Notes: a model not told the origin generated them from the letters alone. 64,000 bases of DNA from CBDCCT01 sp965214995 (GCA_965214995.1 CBDCCT010000002.1:4278001-4342000), one strand, 5' to 3'. Shown: positions 16,673 to 25,416, numbered from the stretch's first letter. Numbers and translations: made by a program.

Positions 16673-17614
16673 GTGGCGGACAAAACGACTTCTCACCATC
16701 ACAACACCATATACAACAGTGCCGTAACAGAACCCGTCGCGCCGGGGGTGGTGCGCCTGCCTATCGTGTTCGTCAACGTGTACTTTGTGGGCGGTCCGAG
16801 GGGGTCGTGGTTTCTGGTGGACACGGGCCTGCCGGGTTTTTCTGCGTACGTCCGGGGGATGGCGGCGGCGCGCTACGGCTCGAGACCGCCCGAGGCCATC
16901 CTGCTAACACACGGCCACTTCGACCACGCGGGCTCGGCGCTAACGCTTAGCAAGGCGTGGAACGCTCCTATTTATGCGCATCCGCTCGAGCTTCCCTACC
17001 TCACGGGCTTGTCAGACTACCCGCCGCAAGACCCGACGGTGGGCGGCGCGATTGCGATGATGTCGCGCACCTTCCCGCACGCGGGCTACGACTTCGGGCA
17101 CCGGGTCCGCGCGCTGCCCGAAGACGGGCGCGTGCCGGGGCTACCAAAATGGCGCTGGCTCCACACCCCCGGCCACACGCCCGGCCACGTTTCTTATTAC
17201 CGCAAAGAGGACCGCACGCTGCTCGCGGGCGACGCCTTTGCCACGATGAACCTCGACTTGTGGCGCGCTCAGGTAACGCACGCGCGTAAGCTAAGCTTAC
17301 CGCCCACGCCGTTCACGCCCGACTGGGCGGCGGCCCGGGAGAGCGTCGAGCACTTGGCGGCGCTCCGCCCCGCGACCGTCGCCGCCGGGCACGGGCGGGC
17401 GATGACGGGACCCGCGCTGGACGCCAAGTTGCAACGTTTCGCCAAAACCTTTTCGCCGCCCCCACACGGGCGCTACGTGGGGCACCCCGTCAAGGCGGGC
17501 GAGCGGGGCGTGGTCGCGCTCCCGCCGCCCGTGCCCGACCCCTTTCCGAGGCGGGCGCTCGGGGCGGCACTGGCCGTCGCGGGCCTGCTGGCGCTCTCCC
17601 GGCGTCGGAAGTAG
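16673..17614 (+). CDS. Metallo-beta-lactamase-fold hydrolase with C-terminal membrane tail
   Basis: A 313-residue MBL-fold enzyme, glyoxalase-II-like. The metal motif THGHFDH gives His80, His82, Asp84 and His85; TPGHTPGH and LLAGDAF supply the further ligands, and AAGHGRAM the last His. An oddity is the C-terminus: PPVPDPFPRR, a hydrophobic helix (ALGAALAVAGLLAL) and SRRRK, resembling a tail anchor or a PEP-CTERM-type signal, although there is no N-terminal signal. GTG 16673 follows AGGAG at six bases. Confidence 0.88.
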   Translation: MADKTTSHHHNTIYNSAVTEPVAPGVVRLPIVFVNVYFVGGPRGSWFLVDTGLPGFSAYVRGMAAARYGSRPPEAILLTHGHFDHAGSALTLSKAWNAPIYAHPLELPYLTGLSDYPPQDPTVGGAIAMMSRTFPHAGYDFGHRVRALPEDGRVPGLPKWRWLHTPGHTPGHVSYYRKEDRTLLAGDAFATMNLDLWRAQVTHARKLSLPPTPFTPDWAAARESVEHLAALRPATVAAGHGRAMTGPALDAKLQRFAKTFSPPPHGRYVGHPVKAGERGVVALPPPVPDPFPRRALGAALAVAGLLALSRRRK

Positions 17615-17757
17615 CGAGCAGTAGGAACAACGCCTTTGGCTTTACTCTCCTGCGACCTCAACACCAAACCTGAAATTTAGCGTTTCACCTTGTTTGCGGA
17701 GTGACTACATATCCATCGGCCAGGCCCACGGCCTCGTTCCCCGAGCCTCCGGGAGAT

Positions 17758-18192
17758 TTACGGAGTGGTGTGGGTGAGTTCAACTCGGTAGAAGAGCTTT
17801 CCCCGTGTGCTCATGCCACAGTCTCTCAATTCGTCATTGGCAACAGTACCGGCCAAGGCACCGCCGCGGACGCTCAGAGCAACGTCATACATAAAAGTCT
17901 CGGCTGTGTAGGCGTGGGTGAAGGTGGCCGCGCCGGTAATTGCTCCCAACGGCCCCACCGTGCCCGCAAAGGCCCCCGCGAGGCTGTTATTTTGGTTGAG
18001 AGGGTCGGTAAACACCACCCGGCCCGATAGCTCGCGGCCCTGCTGCTCGAGCTCCACTACCACCGCGCTGGGGAGTACCTGAGCACACCCAATCTGGGTC
18101 GGCTCGAGGTCAACCCATCGTCCGGTATAGTCCACCGTCACTTGAGCATAGGCGGTCCAAAAAACAAAAATCAGGCCAAAAAGGTACTTCAC
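17758..18192 (-). CDS. Exported beta-rich protein of unknown function
   Basis: A 144-residue protein with a signal peptide (KYLFGLIFVFWTAYAQ). The mature part alternates polar and hydrophobic residues with many glycines (ELSGRVVFTDP, GAITGAATFTHAY, GGALAGTVANDEL), suggesting a small beta-barrel or sandwich such as a lipocalin-like fold. Two cysteines could pair. GTG 18192 follows GGAGGTAAGATC. It stands alone on the minus strand; 275 bases of apparently non-coding sequence separate it from the P450 gene. Confidence 0.7.
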   Translation of the reverse strand: MKYLFGLIFVFWTAYAQVTVDYTGRWVDLEPTQIGCAQVLPSAVVVELEQQGRELSGRVVFTDPLNQNNSLAGAFAGTVGPLGAITGAATFTHAYTAETFMYDVALSVRGGALAGTVANDELRDCGMSTRGKLFYRVELTHTTP

Positions 18193-18455
18193 GATCTTAC
18201 CTCCACCCGAATTGTAGGGCGCAACGCACGTAAATAACGTGAAGAATTAGGCGTGAAAAAGTTTTACGTGCCCAGAGCCCAGCGCGGCAGTGCTCGTGCG
18301 GCCTACGGGTGAGGAGCTTGCGAACGGCTTTAGTTACCAGGTTGTCGCACTCGAGGGGTTTCGCTAGGTCATCACCAAAGAGGGGGTGAGGTTAAGGCGT
18401 GGATGTAAAGGAGGTATGGACAGAAGTAGCCAAAACTCGAGACACCGCTCCACCG

Positions 18456-18461
18456 TACAAT
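18456..18461 (+). promoter_or_regulatory. Leaderless -10 element (TACAAT) for P450
   Basis: TACAAT ends six bases before ATG 18468, supporting that start over longer in-frame alternatives. Confidence 0.65.
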
Positions 18462-18467
18462 AGCTCC

Positions 18468-19667
18468 ATGCCCACCCCCCACTTCTCCCCCCAAGTCCCC
18501 GCCTTTATTGCCGACCCCTACCCCACCTACGCCCGGTTGCGCCGTGAAGCGCCCATTTTTTATTACGAACCTTGGGACAAGTGGATTCTGACCGCTTACG
18601 AAGACGTAAACGTGCTCTTGCGGGACAAGCGTCTGGGGCGGGTGATGCAGGACGAGCGGGTGACGCTCAATCCGGCGCACGCGCCTTTTGACGCGATTCA
18701 AGAGGGCTCGCTTTTAGAACTCGAGCCGCCCGACCACACCCGCGTGCGGGGCGCGGTTCATGCGGCTTTTACGCCTAAGCACGTGCGGGAGCTTTCGGCA
18801 CGCGTCGAGGCGCTTTGTGAAAGACTGGCGGCGGGGCTGCTCGAGCAACCCACGCGCGAAGCGGACCTCCTCAAAGCTTTCGCCGAGCCCCTGCCCGTGA
18901 CCGTCATTGCGGATTTGCTCGGCGTACCCGAAGAGGACCGCCATAAACTCCTGCCCTGGTCAAAGGCCATCATTGGCATGTTTGAGCCCTTACGCACGCC
19001 CGAGGCAGAAGCACAGGCGGTGGCGGCTGCGGGAGAGTTTGCGGCTTACGTGCGCGGGCTCATGGAACAAAAACGTTCTGCGCCGCAAGACGACCTCATC
19101 AGCCGGATGGTGGCGCTGCACGACGCCGACCCCGGTGCTTTAAGCGAAGGGGAAGTCGTCGCCAACTGCATCTTGTTCCTCAACGCGGGCCATGAGGCGG
19201 TGGTGAATGTGATTGGCAACGGCCTGCGGGCGCTCCTCACGCACCCCGAGGCGCTGGCGAGGGTGCGGGAAGACGCCTCCCTCGTCCCCACCGCGGTCGA
19301 GGAGATGATGCGTTTTGATACGCCGCTCCAGTTTTTTGAACGCTTTGTGCTCGAGGACCTCACCCACAAAAATCGCTTTTTCAAACGCGGCACCAAACTC
19401 TGCCTCTTCTACGCCGCCGCCAACCGCGACCCCGCCGTTTTTCGGGAGCCGGACGCCTTTGACATAGGCCGCCATCCCAACCCGCACCTCGCGTTCGGGC
19501 TGGGCCTCCACTACTGCATCGGCGCGCCCTTGGCCCGCTTGGAACTCCAAACCGCCCTCCGCGTTCTCCTGACGCGCCTGCCGGATTTGCGTCTAGTAAC
19601 CCAAAGGCTCGAGTACGAACCCAAAAACGTTTTCCGCTACCTTAAAGAGCTGCGGGTCACGTACTAA
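18468..19667 (+). CDS. Cytochrome P450 with altered I-helix
   Basis: A 399-residue soluble bacterial P450. The heme-binding loop FGLGLHYCIG gives axial Cys350, and the K-helix ExxR is present (VEEMMRFDTP). The oxygen-activation motif is odd: the usual AGHETT reads AGHEAV (residues 240-245), so the acid (Glu243) is kept but the conserved Thr is missing. Such variants can be peroxygenases or rely on substrate-assisted protonation. No ferredoxin or reductase gene is near. The gene is probably leaderless. Substrate unknown; CYP107/CYP109-like bacterial enzymes are the nearest pattern. Confidence 0.93.
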   Translation: MPTPHFSPQVPAFIADPYPTYARLRREAPIFYYEPWDKWILTAYEDVNVLLRDKRLGRVMQDERVTLNPAHAPFDAIQEGSLLELEPPDHTRVRGAVHAAFTPKHVRELSARVEALCERLAAGLLEQPTREADLLKAFAEPLPVTVIADLLGVPEEDRHKLLPWSKAIIGMFEPLRTPEAEAQAVAAAGEFAAYVRGLMEQKRSAPQDDLISRMVALHDADPGALSEGEVVANCILFLNAGHEAVVNVIGNGLRALLTHPEALARVREDASLVPTAVEEMMRFDTPLQFFERFVLEDLTHKNRFFKRGTKLCLFYAAANRDPAVFREPDAFDIGRHPNPHLAFGLGLHYCIGAPLARLELQTALRVLLTRLPDLRLVTQRLEYEPKNVFRYLKELRVTY

Positions 19668-19738
19668 AACGTCCAGGCAAAATTCTGTTGTCGATTTTTA
19701 CTGTACGATTAATTACAATGTTGACACCCCGACGCTCT

Positions 19739-19753
19739 GAGTGTCGTACACTC
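19739..19753 (+). promoter_or_regulatory. Leaderless -10 within a dyad, MOSC gene
   Basis: TACACT (19747-19752) ends six bases before ATG 19759. It lies inside the dyad GAGTGT-CGT-ACACTC (19739-19753), a plausible operator. Confidence 0.5.
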
Positions 19754-19758
19754 TGAGG

Positions 19759-20256
19759 ATGGAACTTAATCACCTCCTCAACACCCTTCCTAAAGCGGGC
19801 AGGCTCGAGTGGATCGGCCTGCGCACGGAGCGCCGGGGCGAGATGCGCAGCGTAGACGAGACCGAGGCAAAAGTGGGGCTGGGTCTCGCGGGCGACCGCC
19901 GCGCGGAAAACCGCAAGCCGAACGATAAAAGCCCGCGCCAGGTCACGCTTCTACAGGCCGAGCACCTGTCGGCGGTCGCGTCTTTCATGCGCGTGGCGCG
20001 GGTGGACCCCGCCATGACGCGGCGCAACCTGCTCGTGTCGGGCGTGAACCTGCTGGCCCTGAAGGACAAACGTTTTCGGGTGGGCGGGGTTCTGCTCGAG
20101 GGCTCCGGGCTCTGCCACCCCTGCTCGAGGATGGAAGAAACCTTGGGACCGGGCGGCTACAACGCGATGCGCGGGCACGGCGGCATCACAGCGCGGGTTT
20201 TGGAAGAGGGCACTATCCGGGTGGGGGACGAGGTGAGGCTCGAGCTTAACGATTAG
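19759..20256 (+). CDS. MOSC-domain protein
   Basis: A 165-residue single-domain MOSC protein (molybdenum-cofactor sulfurase C-terminal fold). Visible signatures are GLAGDRRAENRK, RQVTLLQAEHL, RRNLLVSGVNLL, and the cysteine-bearing GSGLCHPCSRMEETLGPGG. Family members move sulfur or bind molybdopterin, or detoxify N-hydroxylated bases as in YiiM/YcbX. With no Moco biosynthesis gene near, the substrate is open. The 3' end overlaps the convergent DUF1499 gene by 11 bases. Confidence 0.9.
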   Translation: MELNHLLNTLPKAGRLEWIGLRTERRGEMRSVDETEAKVGLGLAGDRRAENRKPNDKSPRQVTLLQAEHLSAVASFMRVARVDPAMTRRNLLVSGVNLLALKDKRFRVGGVLLEGSGLCHPCSRMEETLGPGGYNAMRGHGGITARVLEEGTIRVGDEVRLELND

Positions 20257-20737
20257 CGAGTTTCGCCGCTATCTCGCTCCTCAACCTCTCCATGCGCCTG
20301 CGGTTTACGCCCATGTCGCCCCGGCCCACCCGCGACGCCGAGCGGAAGTGAACGAGTTTGGCGTCGTTGTCAACATAAAACTCGACATCGTCGACAAAGC
20401 GGAACACCAAACTGCGGAACTCGGCGTGCAAGTAACGCTTGTCTTTGGTGACGACCTTGCTCCGTGCGCTCGCCTCCACCGCCTCGGAAAGGGCGCGCAA
20501 CGCTTTTTTGGCGTCCCCCGTAAAGGGGATGGGCGGCAGGTAATGCCGAGCGTCGTCCGGCGAGGCCTGCGTGGAAACGCAGTTGGGCGCGTCGGGGCAG
20601 GGTGCCAGGCGGCCGTTTTGCACGCCGGGAGGCGGCTTAGCGGCCACGGCGGGACTCGAGGAAAACAACGGGAGGAGCCCCGGTATGGCTAGGCGGCGCC
20701 TCGGAAATGGTTTTGTAAACGCCCGTTTTATCAGCAT
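20246..20737 (-). CDS. DUF1499 exported protein
   Basis: A 163-residue member of DUF1499, recognisable by CPDAPNCVST after the N-terminal region, DDVEFYVDNDAKLVHFRSASRVGRGDMGVNR and the final RMERLRSEIA helix. The N-terminus has a basic stretch and a short hydrophobic segment (LAIPGLLPLFSSSPAVAA), probably a signal peptide. Family function is unknown. It is convergent with and overlaps the MOSC gene. Confidence 0.88.
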   Translation of the reverse strand: MLIKRAFTKPFPRRRLAIPGLLPLFSSSPAVAAKPPPGVQNGRLAPCPDAPNCVSTQASPDDARHYLPPIPFTGDAKKALRALSEAVEASARSKVVTKDKRYLHAEFRSLVFRFVDDVEFYVDNDAKLVHFRSASRVGRGDMGVNRRRMERLRSEIAAKLANR

Positions 20738-20872
20738 GTTCAGAGATACCGTCAGTCATGGGTCAGTCTAGTCTTCCCGCGCGCCCCGTACTGTAAGCCG
20801 CTCTGATATGGTGCCCTCTACAGTAGAATTTACAAGAACTAAGGCCCTTCTACGGGACGGGAAAGGACGGGC

Positions 20873-22447
20873 GTGGCGGAGTATCTGGTGGAGGACGGGT
20901 GGAACGACGCGCAAACCCTCCTGGCGGTTCTGGGGGGAATGGGCGAGGGCGTCATCGTGTTTGACCTTACAGGGCGACCCCTTTACGTCAACTCGGCCGT
21001 GGTGGGGCTTTACGGGATGCCCCAGCCTTTAGAAGTCACGCGCAACTTACGCGAGTATGGGGAGCTTTTCAAGCTTTTTGACGCCCACGGTGAGCCCATT
21101 CCCCGCGAGGCGTGGCCGGTCGAGCGGGTGCTGCGCGGGGAGCGCTTTTTCAACTGGGAGGCCTACGCGCGGCCCCGCGGGGTGGAGGTGGGGAACGTCG
21201 TCGCCTATAGCGGCTTTCAGACCGACGGGGAAAATCCCGTCGGCGTGCTCGTGCTGCACGACGTCAACGAGCAGCGCCGGACCGAGGAGACGCTGCGCCA
21301 GAGCGAGGAGCGCGAGGCCTCGATTCTTCAGAACCTCCGCAACTACGCCATTTTCACCCTCGACTTAGAAGGCACGATTACCTCCTGGAATCCGGGCGTC
21401 GAAAAGGTGCTCGGCTACCGCGAGGAGGAGTTTGTGGGACGGTCGGGCAGCCTCTTTTTTACGCCCGAGGAGCGCGAGGCGGGGATTTTCGAGTGGGAAA
21501 TGGAAACCTCCAAGCGCGAGGGCCGCGCCTCGGACGACCGCTGGCAGCTTCACAAGAGCGGGCGGCGGCTGTGGATTAACGGCATCATGTCGGCGCTCGA
21601 GACCTCCACGGGCGAGCTGCGCGGTTTCGTCAAAATCATGCGCGACTACACCGAGCGCTGGGAGATGGAGCGCGAGCGCGAGGGGCTGCTTGGCGACCTC
21701 CGGGCGCTCAACGAAACGTTGGAAGCGCGCGTTAAGGAGCGGACGAAAGAGCTGGCGGCGGCCAACGAGCGGCTGCGGCGGAGCGAGGAGCGTTTTGCCA
21801 AGGCGTTCCAACTCGCGCCCGTGGCCGCCGCCATCACCGCGCTCGAGGGGGGCCGCGTGGTCGACGTGAACGGCGTCGCGCTCGAGTGGGCGGGTTTCGC
21901 CCACGACGAGGCGATCGGTAAATCTTTGGGAGAGCTTGGGCTGTTGGGGCAAGACGAGGTCGAACGCCTGGCGGCGCTTCTCAAGGAGGAGGGCCGCTAC
22001 CTCAACGAGGAGGTGGTGGTGCGCACGGCGTCCGAGGGGATGCGCCACGCGCTTCTTTCTTCCGAAGTGGTCGACATCGAGGGCGAGCGGTGCGTTCTAA
22101 GCATGGCCGTGGACATTACCGAGCGCAAAAGGACCGAGGAACAGCTCCTGCAAGCGCTCCAGGAGGTGATGCAAGACACCGCCTGGTTCTCGCAGTCGGT
22201 CATGGAAAAGCTCGCCCAGATACGTTCGCAACGCCCCGACGAGACCGGGGTGGACGAACTCACCGCCCGCGAGCGGCAGGTGTTGGCGCACTTAGCCAGG
22301 GGCGAAAACAACGCCGACATCGCCGCCGCGTTAGACATAGCCCCACAAACGGTGCGCAACTACATCACCACCATCTACAGCAAGATAAACGCCCACTCCC
22401 GCGCCGAGGCAGTCGTGTGGGCGCGCGAGCGTGGTCTGGGTGTGTGA
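20873..22447 (+). CDS. Triple-PAS sensor with LuxR-type DNA-binding domain
   Basis: A 524-residue cytoplasmic one-component regulator. A PAS domain opens it (about 15-130), a second follows (about 140-265, with ITSWNPGVEKVLGYREEEFVG), then a coiled coil (about 265-305), a third PAS (about 310-425) and a LuxR/FixJ HTH (about 455-515: LTARERQVLAHLARGENNADIAAAL, VRNYITTIYSKI). There is no kinase domain, so PAS input, perhaps light, redox or a ligand, is linked directly to DNA binding. GTG 20873 follows GAAAGGACGGGC. Targets unknown. Confidence 0.9.
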   Translation: MAEYLVEDGWNDAQTLLAVLGGMGEGVIVFDLTGRPLYVNSAVVGLYGMPQPLEVTRNLREYGELFKLFDAHGEPIPREAWPVERVLRGERFFNWEAYARPRGVEVGNVVAYSGFQTDGENPVGVLVLHDVNEQRRTEETLRQSEEREASILQNLRNYAIFTLDLEGTITSWNPGVEKVLGYREEEFVGRSGSLFFTPEEREAGIFEWEMETSKREGRASDDRWQLHKSGRRLWINGIMSALETSTGELRGFVKIMRDYTERWEMEREREGLLGDLRALNETLEARVKERTKELAAANERLRRSEERFAKAFQLAPVAAAITALEGGRVVDVNGVALEWAGFAHDEAIGKSLGELGLLGQDEVERLAALLKEEGRYLNEEVVVRTASEGMRHALLSSEVVDIEGERCVLSMAVDITERKRTEEQLLQALQEVMQDTAWFSQSVMEKLAQIRSQRPDETGVDELTARERQVLAHLARGENNADIAAALDIAPQTVRNYITTIYSKINAHSRAEAVVWARERGLGV

Positions 22448-22464
22448 GTTACCGGGCATGTAGA

Positions 22465-23445
22465 CTACGCCCCCACCCTAACGAGCGTGCGCCCCCGCGT
22501 CTCCCCTTTCAGAATGGCGTCAACCGCGGCGTTTAGGTCCTCGAGCCCCACTTCGGCCGTGATTTTCTCCAGATTGTCCAGCTTCCACTCCCCCGCCAGG
22601 CGCTCCCAAAGCGCCTGCCGCTTTGAGAGCGCGAGGTTCTGCGAGTCGATACCCAGCAGGTTCACCCCGCGCAAGATAAAGGGGTAAACGGTGAGGCTCA
22701 AGTCGGGGCCGCCCACGAGACCGCAAGCCGCCACGCTTCCGCCGCCCTTTAAGCTTTTGACGAGGTTTTGAAGCGTGCGCCCCCCCACCGTGTCCACCGC
22801 GCCGCCGTACACGTTTTTGAGCATAGGGCGCTCGCTGGCTTCCGAAAGTTCGTGGCGGCCCAAAATCTCCGCCGCGCCGAGTTCTTTGAGCATGGCGTGC
22901 GCCCCCTCGGAGCCCGTACTCGCAATAACATGGTGACCGAGCTTGGCGAGCAGCGCCACCGCGAGCGAGCCGACCCCGCCGCTCGAGCCCGTGACCACCA
23001 CGGGGTCTTCAAACCCTTGATGCTCGAGCGCGTCCACACACATCGCCGCGGTCAGGCCCGCCGTGCCCAGCACCATCGCCTCGCGCAGGCTCAGCCCCGC
23101 AGGCAGCCTCACCACCCAGTCGGCGGGCACGCGGATATATTCGCCAAACCCGCCGGGCGTGTTCATGCCCAGGTCGTAAGAGGTGACGATAACCTCGTCG
23201 CCCTCCCCAAAACGCGCGTCGCTCGAGGCGACCACCCGCCCCGCGGCGTCGATGCCGGGCGTGTGCGGATACGTCTTGGTCACGCCGCGGTTGCCCGTGG
23301 CCGAGAGCGCGTCTTTATAGTTCAAGGACGAGTAGGCGACGGCGACCGTGACGGCGTGCTCGGGGAGCGTCTCCGGCCCCACCTTTTCCACCTTGCGCGT
23401 GGTGGTTTTTCCCTCTTCGTAAGCGCGGTAAGCGCGAAACTCCAT
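22465..23445 (-). CDS. acuI: Acrylyl-CoA reductase-type quinone oxidoreductase (AcuI/YhdH)
   Basis: A 326-residue medium-chain dehydrogenase/reductase, zinc-free. The family start MEFRAYRAYEE, SSLNYKDALSATGN and PHTPGIDAAGRV match YhdH/AcuI, which reduces acryloyl-CoA with NADPH. The Rossmann motif is TGSSGGVGSLAVALLAKLGH. GGAGGTGCAAC precedes ATG 23445. It may detoxify acryloyl-CoA formed in 3-hydroxypropionate or DMSP-type metabolism; no such pathway gene is near. Confidence 0.9.
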   Translation of the reverse strand: MEFRAYRAYEEGKTTTRKVEKVGPETLPEHAVTVAVAYSSLNYKDALSATGNRGVTKTYPHTPGIDAAGRVVASSDARFGEGDEVIVTSYDLGMNTPGGFGEYIRVPADWVVRLPAGLSLREAMVLGTAGLTAAMCVDALEHQGFEDPVVVTGSSGGVGSLAVALLAKLGHHVIASTGSEGAHAMLKELGAAEILGRHELSEASERPMLKNVYGGAVDTVGGRTLQNLVKSLKGGGSVAACGLVGGPDLSLTVYPFILRGVNLLGIDSQNLALSKRQALWERLAGEWKLDNLEKITAEVGLEDLNAAVDAILKGETRGRTLVRVGA

Positions 23446-23569
23446 GTTGCACCTCCACAGTTTCTATATGAGCATCATACCGGTATCGTCGCGTAAAGCC
23501 GCGCCGCTCTCCAGAGACTCTCGAGCCCCCTGGTCAAACGTCCTACACCGTCTCACGCGGCGAACCTGC

Positions 23570-23575
23570 TAAACT
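23570..23575 (+). promoter_or_regulatory. Leaderless -10 element (TAAACT)
   Basis: TAAACT ends seven bases before ATG 23583, with no ribosome site between. Confidence 0.6.
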
Positions 23576-23582
23576 TGAGTCT

Positions 23583-24140
23583 ATGGCAACGAAGAGAGCA
23601 AAATCATCCAAACGAAAAGGGACCAGGGCGCGCTTCAACCTTCTCCCCTGGCTTATCGGCGCCGCCGTGGTGCTGCTCATCGTGGTTCCCGTCGTGCTGA
23701 ATATAAGAGAGCGCAGGAGCGGCCCCGGCGAGTTTTTTGCGAGCCAGGGCAACGCGCATATCGCTTTGGGCTCCTCGCACCCCGCCTACAACTCCAACCC
23801 GCCCACCTCCGGTTGGCACACGCCCGACCTCGTCTCCTGGGGCTCGTACGACTATGAAGTGCCCGAGGAGCGCCTTATCCACAACATGGAGGACGGTGGC
23901 GTGATCCTCTGGTACAGGATGGGCACGCCTGAAGAGAACGAGGCGCGTATCAGAGAGTTAGAAGAGGCCTCACAGGGCTACCGCCGCGTGGTCATCGCGC
24001 CCCGGAGCGATCTAGACACGCAGTACGCGCTCACCGCCTGGACGCGGCTTGACAAGTTTGACACCTTTGACGCGGCGCGCATCGACAGATTCTTGAACGC
24101 TTACGAGGGCATCGACCATCACGTTGCGGGTGTTGGCTAA
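23583..24140 (+). CDS. DUF3105 membrane-anchored protein
   Basis: A 185-residue protein with a basic N-terminus (KRAKSSKRKGTRAR), one membrane helix (LLPWLIGAAVVLLIVVPVVL) and an extracytoplasmic DUF3105 domain. Conserved elements are YNSNPPTSGWHTPD and PEERLIHNMEDGGVILWY; histidines in HNMEDGG and GIDHH could bind metal. Family function is not established. Transcription is probably leaderless. Confidence 0.9.
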   Translation: MATKRAKSSKRKGTRARFNLLPWLIGAAVVLLIVVPVVLNIRERRSGPGEFFASQGNAHIALGSSHPAYNSNPPTSGWHTPDLVSWGSYDYEVPEERLIHNMEDGGVILWYRMGTPEENEARIRELEEASQGYRRVVIAPRSDLDTQYALTAWTRLDKFDTFDAARIDRFLNAYEGIDHHVAGVG

Positions 24141-24274
24141 CTTCGGGTGTCGGCCAATTTGAGGTGAGTGGCTCGAGGGTGAATGGCGTCAGAAGTGACG
24201 ACTCACAGGGCCGTACGCCGACAAAACGGCTGCTATACTGACGTTTAGCTAAGCCGAATCCGGGAGGTCGTGTC

Positions 24275-24694
24275 GTGAAAAAGCTCTGGGTCCTGTGTAC
24301 GCTTCTCCTCGCCCTCGTTATTGCGGCCTGCGCCCCCGCCGCCGGGCGTCCCGCCATCCCCTACGCGGCCACGCAGTCCGAAATTATAGGCGAGGTGGCG
24401 GCGTTCGGGCCGCTCATTCAGCCGGGCGGCTCCTACAACTACTTCAACATCGAAGCCATCGGCGGGAGCTACGTCACCCTGGTCGCGGACCAGATTACGG
24501 GCGCGCAGTTTTTGAACGCGCTCGGGGGCGAGGCCGTTAATCAACCCGTCCGGGTCATCGTCACGGTGGTGCAAAACGGCGGCGTGGCGAGGGTGGCCGT
24601 GGCCGAGCAGCCCAGAGGCGACCGAATCGCCAAGCGCGCCGCGGACACCATCGTCCAGAACCTCGACCAACGTTTCCGCCGGGCGGGGGGCTAG
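24275..24694 (+). CDS. Small lipoprotein of unknown function
   Basis: A 139-residue lipoprotein: signal LLLALVIAACAPAA with lipobox Cys, then a compact alpha+beta domain. GTG 24275 follows GGGAGG at seven bases. No family is recognised. It lies between the DUF3105 and competence genes on the same strand but with its own long gaps, so it is probably transcribed separately. Confidence 0.75.
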   Translation: MKKLWVLCTLLLALVIAACAPAAGRPAIPYAATQSEIIGEVAAFGPLIQPGGSYNYFNIEAIGGSYVTLVADQITGAQFLNALGGEAVNQPVRVIVTVVQNGGVARVAVAEQPRGDRIAKRAADTIVQNLDQRFRRAGG

Positions 24695-24863
24695 CGGATT
24701 CGTTTGGGATTCAGGCCAGCCTTCGGGCTGACTTTTTCGTGTTTTGTGGGTCGAGAAGGGACGCGCCCCCCAAACGTTCGCAGACTCAGAGCGCGCATTT
24801 CCCCTGTTTAAGAACAGACGACGATGTCGCCTTTTTCTCCCTCTGAGAACCCCGCCCCGTGGC

Positions 24864-24869
24864 TACAAT
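24864..24869 (+). promoter_or_regulatory. -10 element (TACAAT) before comEA
   Basis: TACAAT ends eight bases before ATG 24878, which opens a five-codon reading frame ending at the comEA start. Confidence 0.5.
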
Positions 24870-24877
24870 AAGAACTC

Positions 24878-24895
24878 ATGGCGGGGCTGAAGTGA
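24878..24895 (+). other. Possible five-codon leader ORF overlapping comEA start
   Basis: ATG GCG GGG CTG AAG TGA encodes MAGLK and its TGA overlaps the proposed comEA GTG (GTGA). If the transcript begins at or just before this ATG, comEA would be translated by coupling. It is too short to judge by coding statistics. Confidence 0.35.
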
Positions 24896-25392
24896 CACCT
24901 AAATGGGAGAACGGGCTCACCTGGGGGCTAGTGGGGCTATGCGCCGCGCTCGTCGTCCTTAACCTGTGGCCGCGCCTCACGGTGGGGCGGGTCGAGGTGG
25001 TGGAGGAAACGCCCGACATCACCGTGTCCATCGCGGGGGCGGTGCGCGCGCCGGGGGTTTATACGCTGCCGTGGGGCTCGAGAACAGAAACACTCGTTGA
25101 GGCCGCGGGCGGGCTGACTTCATCTGCCGAAAAAACACTCATCAACCTCGCCGCGCCTCTGGACACCGGAGACACCATCTTCGTGCCCACGGCGCAGACC
25201 GAAAGCGGCGAAACGCGCCTGAGCTTGAATAGCGCCACGTTGGCAGAACTCGACACGCTGCCCGGCGTGGGACCCGCCACCGCGCAAAAAATCGCCGCGG
25301 CGCGGCCCTTTAACAGCGTGGACGACTTGCTTGACGTCTCGGGCATCGGCCCGGCCACGCTCGAAAAGTTGCGCCCGCTGGTCAAACCGTGA
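24892..25392 (+). CDS. comEA: Competence protein ComEA
   Basis: A 166-residue DNA-binding protein of natural transformation. One N-terminal membrane helix (GLVGLCAALVVLNLWP) anchors it outside the cytoplasm. An SLBB-type domain (DITVSIAGAVRAPGVYTLP) follows, then paired helix-hairpin-helix motifs (LAELDTLPGVGPATAQKIAA, VDDLLDVSGIGPATLEKL). GTG 24892 is chosen because it follows the TACAAT element; GTG 24859 overlaps that element and would add 11 residues. Directly upstream of comEC, as usual. Confidence 0.92.
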   Translation: MTPKWENGLTWGLVGLCAALVVLNLWPRLTVGRVEVVEETPDITVSIAGAVRAPGVYTLPWGSRTETLVEAAGGLTSSAEKTLINLAAPLDTGDTIFVPTAQTESGETRLSLNSATLAELDTLPGVGPATAQKIAAARPFNSVDDLLDVSGIGPATLEKLRPLVKP

Positions 25393-25416
25393 CGGGTAAG
25401 TTGTGACGGTCAAACC

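Noticed and set aside
22768..23496. 242-codon plus-strand frame
   Set aside because: Antisense to the AcuI-type reductase gene, which has full family signatures.
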